From the NCBI RefSeq assembly GCF_018294505.1, contig NC_057803.1, positions 687,178,678 to 687,242,677 of the forward strand: DNA of 64,000 bases. The letters run 5' to 3'. Every line of letters starts with the position of its first letter. The stretch's first letter is position 1. Under the pieces are notes generated by a model. The model was not told the DNA's origin, made no database searches, and worked only from the letters and a program-made list of their open reading frames with translations. A program made the translations under genes and the position numbers. Positions 56,933 to 64,000 of this stretch are shown piece by piece. This stretch comes from Triticum aestivum (lineage: Eukaryota; Streptophyta; Magnoliopsida; Poales; Poaceae).

Positions 56933-59253
56933 GCATCCCCAAGCTTAATTCATGCTCGTCCTCTAGTAGGTAAATGATAAAAACAGAATTTTTGATGCGG
57001 AGTGCTACTTGGCATAATTTTAATATAATTCTTCTTAATTGTGGTATGAATATTCAGATCCGAAAGATTCAAGACAAAAGTTCATATTGACATAAAAATA
57101 ATAATACTTCAAACATACTAACTAAGCAATTATGTCCTCTCGAAATAACATGGCCAAAGAAAGTTCATCCCTACAAAATCATATAGTTTAGTCATGCTCC
57201 ATTTTCATCACACAAGAATGCTCTCATCATGCACAACCCCGATGACAAGCCAAGCAATTGTTTCATACTTTAGTAATCTCAAACTCATAAACCTTCACAC
57301 AATACATGAGCGCGAGCCATGGATATAGAACTATGGGTGGAATAGAATATGATGATGGGGGTTATGTGGAGAAGACAAAAAGGAGAAAGTCTCACATCAA
57401 CGAGGCTAATCAATGAGCTATGGAGATGCCCATCGATTGATGTTAATGCAAGGAGTAGGGATTGCCATGCAACAGATGCACTAGAGCTATAAATGTATGA
57501 AATCTCAACAAATGAAACTAAGTGGGTGTGCATCCAACTTGCTTGCTCACGAAGACCTAGGGCACTTGAGGAAGCCCATTATTGGAATATACAAGCCAAG
57601 TTCTATAATGAAAATTTCCCACTAGTATATGAAAGTGACAAAACAAGAGACTCTCTATCATGAAGATCGTGGTGCTACTTTGAAGAACAAGTGTGGCAAA
57701 GGATAGTAGCATTGTCCCTTCTCTCTTTTTCTCTCATTTTTTGGGCCTTCTCTTTTTTTATGGCCTTTTTCTCTCTTTTTTTTGTTCCTCACTTGGGACA
57801 AGTCTCTAGAAAATGATGGTCATCACACTTCTATTTATTTACAACTCAATGATTACAACTCGATACTAGAACAAAGATGACTCTATATGAATGCCTCCGG
57901 CAGTGTACCGGGATATGCAATGAATCAAGAGTGACATGTATGAAAGAATTATGAACGGTGGCTTTGCCACAAATACTATGTCAACTACATGATCATGCTA
58001 AGCAATATGACAATGATGAATGTGTCATGATAAACAGAATGGTGGAAAGTTGCATGGCAATATATCTCCGAATGGCTATGGAAATGCCATAATAGGTAGG
58101 TATGGTGGCTGTTTTGAGGAAGATATAAGGAGGTTTATGTGTGAAAGAGTGTATCATATCATGGGGTTTGGATGCACTGGCGAAGTTTGCGCCAACTCTC
58201 AATGTGAGAAAGGGCAATGCACGGTACCGAAGAGGCTAGCAAGGATGGAAGGGTGAGAGTGCGTATAATCCATGGGCTCAACATTAGTCATAAAGAACTC
58301 ACATACTTATTGCAAAAATCTACAAGTCATCCAAAACCTCGGTACTACGCGCATGCTCCTAGGGGGATAGGTTGGTAGGAAAATACCATCGCTCGTCCCC
58401 CACCGCCGCTCATAAGGAAGACAATCAAATAACACCTCATGTTTCAAATTTGTCACATAACGTTTACCATACGTGCATGCTACGAGACTTGCAAACTTCA
58501 ATGCAAGCACTTCTCAAATTCACAACTACTCAACTAGCACGACTTTGATATTATTACCTCCATATCTCAAAACAATCATCAAGCATCAAACTTCTCTTAG
58601 TATTCAAAACACTCATAGGAAAGTTTTATTATTCTCAAATACCTAGCACATTAGGATTTTAAGAAAATTACCATGCTATTTAAGACTCTCAAATTACCAT
58701 GCTGTTTTGTAGGACTCTCAAAATAATCTAAGTGAAGCATGAGAGATCAATAGTTTCTATAAAACAAATCCACCACCGTGCTCTAAAAAGATATAAGTGA
58801 AGTACTAGAGCAAATGACAAACTACTCCGGAAGATATAAGTGAAGATTAATGAGTAGTCGAATAATTATGCAACTATGTGAAGACTCTCTAACATTTAAT
58901 AATTTCAGATCTTGGTATTTTATTCAAACAGCAAGCAAAACAAAATAAAATTACATCTAAGAATAGCAAACATCATGTGAAGAAGCAAAAACTTAGGATC
59001 AACCGATACTAACCGATAGTTGTTGAAGAAGAAAGGTGGGATGCCAACCGAGGCATCCCCAAGCTTAGACGCTTGAGACTTCTTGAAATATTATCTTGGG
59101 GTGCCTTGGGAATCCCCAAGATTGAGCTTTTGTGTCTCCTTAATTTCTCTCATATCACGGTCTCCCTAAATCTCAAAAGCTTCATCCACACAAAACTTAG
59201 CAAGGACTCGTGATATAAGTTAGTATAAACCATTGCAAAAACCTTATCATACT
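56933..59253 (-). other. Element K 3' noncoding interior
   Basis: It starts with AAGCTTGGGGATGC (the PPT, minus strand 56933-56946) and runs antiparallel to H 46310-48595. One hairpin pair is at about 59041-59125 in reverse. No coding region is supported. Confidence 0.8.
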
Positions 59254-60672
59254 TGATACGTCTCTGTTGTATCTACTTTTCCAAACACTTTTGCCCTTGT
59301 TTTTGGACTCTATATTGTATGATTTGAATGGAACTAACCCGGACTGACGCTGTTTTCAGCAGGATTACCATGATGTTGTTTTATGTGCAGAAAACAAATA
59401 TTCTCGGAATGACCTGAAACTCCACGGGAGGTCTTAGAAAAAACAATAAAAAATCCTCGCCAAACATGAAGACCAGGGGGGCCACACCCTTTCCACGAGG
59501 GTGGGGGGCGCCCCCCCTAGGGCACGCCCCCCTACCTCGTGGGCCCCCTGTTGACCCTCCGACGCCAACTCCAACTCTATATATTTGCTTTCGGAGAGAA
59601 AAAAATCAGGGAGAGGAAATCATCGCGTTTTACGATACGGAGCCGCCGCCAAGCCCTAAAACCTATCGGGAGGGCTGATCTGGACTCCGTTCGGGGCTCT
59701 GGAGAGGGGGATTCGTCGCCGTCGTCATCATCAACCATCCTCCATCACCAATTTCATGATGCTCACCGTCGTGCGTGAGTAATTCCATCGTAGGCTTGCT
59801 GGACGGTGATGGGTTGGATGAGATTTATCATGTAATCGAGTTAGTTTTGTTAGGGTTTGATCCCTAGTATCCATTATGTTCTGAGATTGATGTTGCTATG
59901 ACTTTGCTATGCTTAATGCTTGTCACTAGGGCCCGAGTGCCATGATTTCAGATCTGAACCTATTATGTTTTCATGAATATATGTGAGTTCTAGATCCTAT
60001 CTTGCAAGTCTATAGTCACCTACTATGTGTTATGACCCGGCAACCCCAAAGTGACAATAATCGGGACCACTCCCGGTGATGACCATAGTTTGAGGAGTTC
60101 ATGTATTCACTATGTGCTAATGCTTTGTTCCGATTCTCTATTAAAAGGAGGCCTTAATATCCCTAAGTTTCCAATAGGACCCCGCTGCCACAGGAGGGTA
60201 GGACAAAAGATGTCATGCAAGTTCTTTTCCATAAGCACGTATGACTATATACGGAATACATGCCTACATTGCATTGACGAATTGGAGCTAGTTCTGTGTC
60301 ACCCTATGTTATGACTGTTACATGATGAACCGCATCCGGCATAATTATCCATTGCTGATCCGGTGCCTACGAGTTTTCCATATACTAGTTTATGCTTATT
60401 TACTTTCCCACTACTACTGTTACAATCACTACAAAATACCAAAAACATTACTTTTGCTGTCTTTACTTTTGTTGCCGCTACCACCACTATCATATTACTT
60501 TGCTACTAAACACTTTGCTGTAGATACTAAGTTTCCAAGTGTGGTTGAATTGACAACTCATCTGCTAATACTTGAGAATATTCTTTGGCTCCCCTTGTGT
60601 CGAATCAATAAATTTGGGTTGAATACTCTACCCTCGAAAGCTGTTGCAATCCCCTATACTTGTGGGTTATCA
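59254..60672 (+). repeat. Element L 5' LTR
   Basis: TGATACG to GGGTTATCA, 1419 bp. TATATAT at 59578-59584, preceded by inverted CCACGAGG (59493-59500) / CCTCGTGG (59535-59542) with outer CAGGGGGGCC / GGGCCCCCTG. AATAAA near 60606. Confidence 0.88.
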
Positions 60673-60683
60673 AGACCTTTTTC

Positions 60684-60701
60684 TGGCGCCGTTGCCGGGG
60701 A
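60684..60701 (+). other. Primer-binding site, tRNA-Asp type (L)
   Basis: TGGCGCCGTTGCCGGGGA, 11 bases after the LTR. Confidence 0.92.
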
Positions 60702-60750
60702 GCATAGCTCTATTCTTTGAGTCACTTGGGATTTATATCTACTTATCATT

Positions 60751-61961
60751 ATGAAGAATTTGAGAGATCCAAAAACCAAGATCTATCCCTCAACTACGAG
60801 GGGAGGTAAGGAACTGCCATCTAGCTCTGCACTTGATTCACCTTCTGTTATGAGTAAGTTTGCGACACCTACACCTGCTTCTGCTATTCGTTCTGATATG
60901 TCGCATGTTATTGATGATGCCACTTCTGCTATGCATGATACTTATGATGAAATTGCTTCTATGCCTGATACTACTATGCCCCTTAGTGAATTTCTTGATG
61001 AACAAATTGCTAGGGCTAGAGAAAAAGAAATTATTGAATCTGAATACGATGATGATAGTGATGATGAAAACATGCCTGTTATTCCTAAAGGTTATCTTTT
61101 TGATAGAGAATCTTCTGATGCTATTTTCGCTTGCAAAGATAGATATGAGCTTAAGAGGTTATTAATTAAATGGAACAAAGAATCACTTAGAGATAGAATG
61201 AGACCTGACCCTGCTTTTGCTACTTCACCTATATGTGTTCCTGATAAAGATTATGAATTCTCTATTGATCCTGATATAATTACTTTGGTTGAATCTGATC
61301 CGTTTTATGGCTATGAATCTGAAACTGTTGTGGCACATCTTACTAAGTTAAATGATATAGCTTCCCTGTTCACTAATAATGAGAGATCACGTTACCTCTA
61401 TTTACTCAAAATATTTCCATTCTCATTAAAGGGTGATGCTAAGATATGGTTTAATTCTCTTGATCCTGGTTGTGTGTTTAGTCCCCAGGATATGATTTAT
61501 TACTTCTCTGCTAAATATTTCCCTGCTCATAAGAAACAAGTTGCTTTAAGGGAAATATACAACTTTGTGCAAATCAAAGAAGAGAGTCTCCCACAAGCTT
61601 GGGGGAGGCTTCTCAAGCTACTTAATGCTTTGCCTGACCATCCTCTTAAGAAACCTGAAATACTTGATATCTTTTATAATGGACTAACCGATGCTTCGAG
61701 AGATTACCTGGATAGTTGTGCTGGTTCTCTTTTCAGGGAAAGAACACCAGATGAAGCTGAAATTCTATTGAATAATATGTTGACAAATGAAAATAATTGG
61801 GCACCTCCTGAGCCAGCTCCTGCTCCAATTACTGAGCCTATTCCTAAACCAACTCCGAAGAAGAGAGGTGTTCTATTTCTCAGTCCCGAAGATATGCAAG
61901 AGGCAAAGAAATCTATGAAAGAAAAAGGTATTAAAGCTGAAGACGTTAAGAATTTACCTCC
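60751..61961 (+). CDS. gag: Element L gag, truncated by insertion M
   Basis: It starts at ATG 60751, 49 bases after the primer site, and is open for about 404 codons to the insertion with no stop or frameshift. The N-terminal third is acidic (EYDDDSDDEN). The Retrotrans_gag core is at about residues 200-340: LTKLNDIASLF, YLYLLKIFPFSLKGDAKIWF, YFPAHKK and QAWGRLLKLLNALP. A Pro-rich linker (PAPAPITEPIPKP) follows. The codons of QAWGRL again contain AAGCTTGGGGGAG (61595-61607). It is the best preserved gag here, so L is probably one of the younger insertions. The C-terminus and pol lie right of the window, beyond M. Confidence 0.88.
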
Positions 61962-63294
61962 TGAAAGTGCTAGTGATCGACTAGAGGGGGGTGAATAGGC
62001 GATTTTTAGGAAAGTCTTCCAAACATGTAAGTTTTGAAGACAAACGATAGAAATAAACCTATTACCATGCAGCGGAAGGTAGACTACACTAGGCAAACCA
62101 TAGTCAAGTATTCAATGAAGTGAAAGCACAATGACTAATAGCAGCTAGGCAGTAAGGATCAGGTAGGAAGATATTGTGAAGCCAATCAGAACAAGTAATC
62201 ACTCAGTGAAGCCAAATGGTGATGCAATCGTACAATGACTTCACAAGGACCAACAGTAAGTAAAGGGAAGGGAAGGATGAAACCAGTGACTCGTTGAAGA
62301 CAATGATTTGTTGGACCAGTTCCAGTTGCTGTGACAACTGTACGTCTGGTTAGGGAGGCTGAGATTCAACTCAGAAGACCTCGTCTTCACCTTATTCCCC
62401 TTGAGCTAAGGACACCCAGTCCTCGCCCAATCACTCTGGTAAGTCTTCAAGGTAGACTTCCAAACCTTCACAGACTTCGTTCACCGGCGATCCACAATGA
62501 CTCTTGGATGCTCAGAACGCGACGCCTAACCGGCTGGAGGATTCACAGTCCTCAAGTGTAATAAGTCTTCAGATCACACAGACAGGAAGACTTAAGTGAT
62601 GCCTAACACTCTGTGGCTCTGGGTGGTTAGGGCTTTATCCTCGCAAGGAATTCTCTCTCAAAGGCTTCGAGGTGGGTTGCTCTCAAACGACAAAGGCCGT
62701 ACTTTAACTCTGAGCAGCCAACCGTTTATGGTTGTAGGGGGTGGGCTATTTATAGCCACTAGGCAACCCGACCTGATTTGTCCGAAATGACCCTGGGTCA
62801 CTAAGGAACTGACACGTGTTCCAACGGTCAGATTTCAAACACACACGACAACTTTACTTGGGCTACAAGCAAAGCTGACTTATCCAACTCTGGACAAGAT
62901 TTGCTCTCATAGTCTTCACTCGAAGACATAGGATTTTGGGTAAGCATCACTTCAATCATTCTAAGTGGTTCTCTTGGACCCCACTTAACAGTACAATGGT
63001 TCCTATGACTCAACAAAGAAAAACACAGAACGACGAAACTGCTAAGTCTTCGCGCTCCATAGTCTTCACGCGATGTCTTCTCTTGTCATAGTCTTCAATG
63101 TGAATGTCTTCACATACCACCTTTGACTTCAATGTCTTCATACATTTTTAGGGGTCATCTCTGGTAGGAAAACCGAATCAATGAGGGACTTCTACCTGTG
63201 TTATCCTGCAATTCTCACAAACACATTAGTCCCTCAACTAGGTTTGTCGTCAATACTCCAAAACCAACTAGGGGTGGCACTAGATGCACTTACA
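61962..63294 (-). repeat. Element M 3' LTR
   Basis: 1333 bp, TGAAAGTG...CACTTACA on the plus strand. The minus-strand TATAAATAG is at 62746-62754. The upstream part (63030-63140) holds a dense run of GTCTTC hexamers. It shares family with solo LTR C. Confidence 0.82.
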
Positions 63295-63308
63295 ATCTCC
63301 CCCTTTTT
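63295..63308 (-). other. Polypurine tract (M)
   Basis: Minus strand AAAAAGGGGGAGAT directly before the LTR, a textbook copia PPT. It fixes the orientation. Confidence 0.85.
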
Positions 63309-63816
63309 GGTGATTGATGACAAACTAGTTGAAGTTTTCAACGGGGAATATAATATGTGAAATTGTAAAGGATAGGGAATTGTCTTCATAAGTTGCAAGG
63401 GCTCCCCCTGAAGATGTGCATATAAGTAATTTGCTTTTGGAATGCAAATGCACATGGCAGGTTGTACTTGTGGAGATCCTCTTCAACTTATGATGACAAT
63501 TCATCATGCATGAAAAGTATGTGAAGATAATGACATGCATAATGAAAAATGGACGTCTGCAAAATGATCTAAGTGCGGAATTTATCGTCGCACATGCGGA
63601 ATTTATCATCGCATCACAGAATAGCAAATAAGTAGCAGACGACCATCGAGTTTAAGTGTTACAACTCAAAGAACCAAATGTATCAAAACGAGAGTTGTAA
63701 ACACTAGGCAAAACATAAAGCAACCGCCCATATGGACCCGCTTGAAGACTATCAAACTCATATGCTTCTCCCCCTTTTGTCAGTAAGGACCAAAAAGGTT
63801 TGAAGACATAGAGCAT
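63309..63816 (-). other. Element M 3' noncoding region
   Basis: About 500 bases between the ORF stop and the PPT. No gene seen. A tandem pair 'atgcggaatttatc' near 63577-63610 is a short direct repeat. Confidence 0.65.
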
Positions 63817-64000
63817 CTACTCGTTCCCATGAGGAGTAGGTGAAGCAGCAAGGTCGTCGGTGTTGTTCGGCGGTGCAGACGAACTCGGGGCAGTGTCGAT
63901 GCGTGCAGAAGTAGGGAGCGGTGAAGTGGCATCGTCTTCGTCCTCGATCACTCTGGCATTCACAGTTGCCGCGGAGGAAGAGAACTCAGAGTCTTCAAGA
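63817..64000 (-). CDS. Element M last ORF, C-terminal end (partial)
   Basis: The minus strand is open from the window edge to TAG at 63817-63819 (60 codons). It is rich in Ser, Ala, Pro, Asp and Thr (SSSAATVNAR, EDEDDATSPLP). No catalytic motif is present in this short end. In SIRE-like copia elements the last ORF may be pol or an env-like ORF, and the segment is too short to decide. Confidence 0.45.
   Translation of the reverse strand, partial: LEDSEFSSSAATVNARVIEDEDDATSPLPTSARIDTAPSSSAPPNNTDDLAASPTPHGNE

Larger units (their letters stand above)
56136..59253 (-). mobile_element. Element K: reversed WHAM-like copy, partial
   Basis: On the minus strand: 3' noncoding interior (59253 to 56933), PPT, and 3' LTR (56932 to 56136). 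It matches H's 46310-50272 in reverse. It is inserted in LINE J (flank TGAGG at 56131-56135) and itself interrupted by L at 59254. The rest lies beyond the window. Confidence 0.88.
59254..61961 (+). mobile_element. Element L: tRNA-Asp gypsy element, left part
   Basis: 5' LTR, primer site and an open gag. It is inserted in K (left flank ATACT, 59249-59253) and cut by M in gag. The LTR starts TGATACGTCTCTG and differs from A, B and H. Family not named with confidence. Confidence 0.88.
61962..64000 (-). mobile_element. Element M: copia-type element, 3' end
   Basis: On the minus strand: end of the last ORF, noncoding DNA, polypurine tract, 3' LTR. The AAAAAGGGGGAGAT tract and the LTR ending next to 'ctattcaccccctctag' wording fit copia elements of the SIRE/Maximus kind, which is recalled and not searched. 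The left flank CCTCC (61957-61961) is the probable target duplication; the other copy is outside the window. Confidence 0.75.

Overview
The window looks like intergenic DNA from a large grass genome of the wheat/barley tribe (Triticeae). It is almost wall-to-wall nested LTR retrotransposons, with one non-LTR (LINE) relic, and I found no host gene, rRNA, tRNA or CRISPR array. Three things point to Triticeae: several families have LTRs that start TGATACGTC and a tRNA-Asp primer site (TGGCGCCGTTGCCGGGGA); the LTRs carry GC-rich 'cacgagg...cctcgtgg' blocks just upstream of the TATA box; and I recall family-like resemblances to Fatima, Sabrina and WHAM. Those family names are from memory and were not searched.

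Layout from left to right. (A) A Sabrina-like gypsy element occupies 1-164 and 10337-17420. Its 5' LTR is split by (B), a complete Fatima-like gypsy element at 165-10336. A lies in (E), a minus-strand gypsy element at 17421-23029 whose gag is broken by (C), a solo copia LTR at 18961-20481. E abuts or is nested in (F), a second minus-strand member of the same family, with pieces at 23030-28555, 42345-42361 and 50273-52790. F's gag was hit twice, 12 bp apart: by (G), a complete 13.8 kb Tat-clade gypsy element on the minus strand at 28556-42344 (TSD TTCGG), and by (H), a complete WHAM-like non-autonomous element at 42362-50272 (TSD GCAGT). F itself sits in an LTR relic (I, 52791-53510). Next come an unassigned AT-rich stretch, a broken LINE (J, 54605-56135), a reversed WHAM-like copy inserted in it (K, 56136-59253), another tRNA-Asp gypsy element inserted in K (L, 59254-61961), and the 3' end of a minus-strand copia element inserted in L's gag (M, 61962 to the right edge).

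B and G are structurally complete autonomous types with gag, protease, RT, RNase H and integrase, but both are dead from frameshifts and stops. B has also lost a catalytic Asp in RT and one in integrase. A, E, F and H show no RT or integrase where they can be read, so they look non-autonomous and would depend on enzymes supplied in trans. G and F each carry a spliced-looking gene on the strand opposite to gag-pol; in G it has its own TATA box. L's gag is still fully open.

The most unusual signal is reiteration of polypurine-tract (PPT) sequence inside the elements. In B an exact 13-mer of the PPT occurs in gag and in a hairpin after the last ORF. In A and H, PPT-like arms form paired hairpins. 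In G, PPT motifs sit in introns of the antisense gene. A and H also share a two-hairpin RNA-like motif directly after their last ORF, although their coding regions are unrelated.
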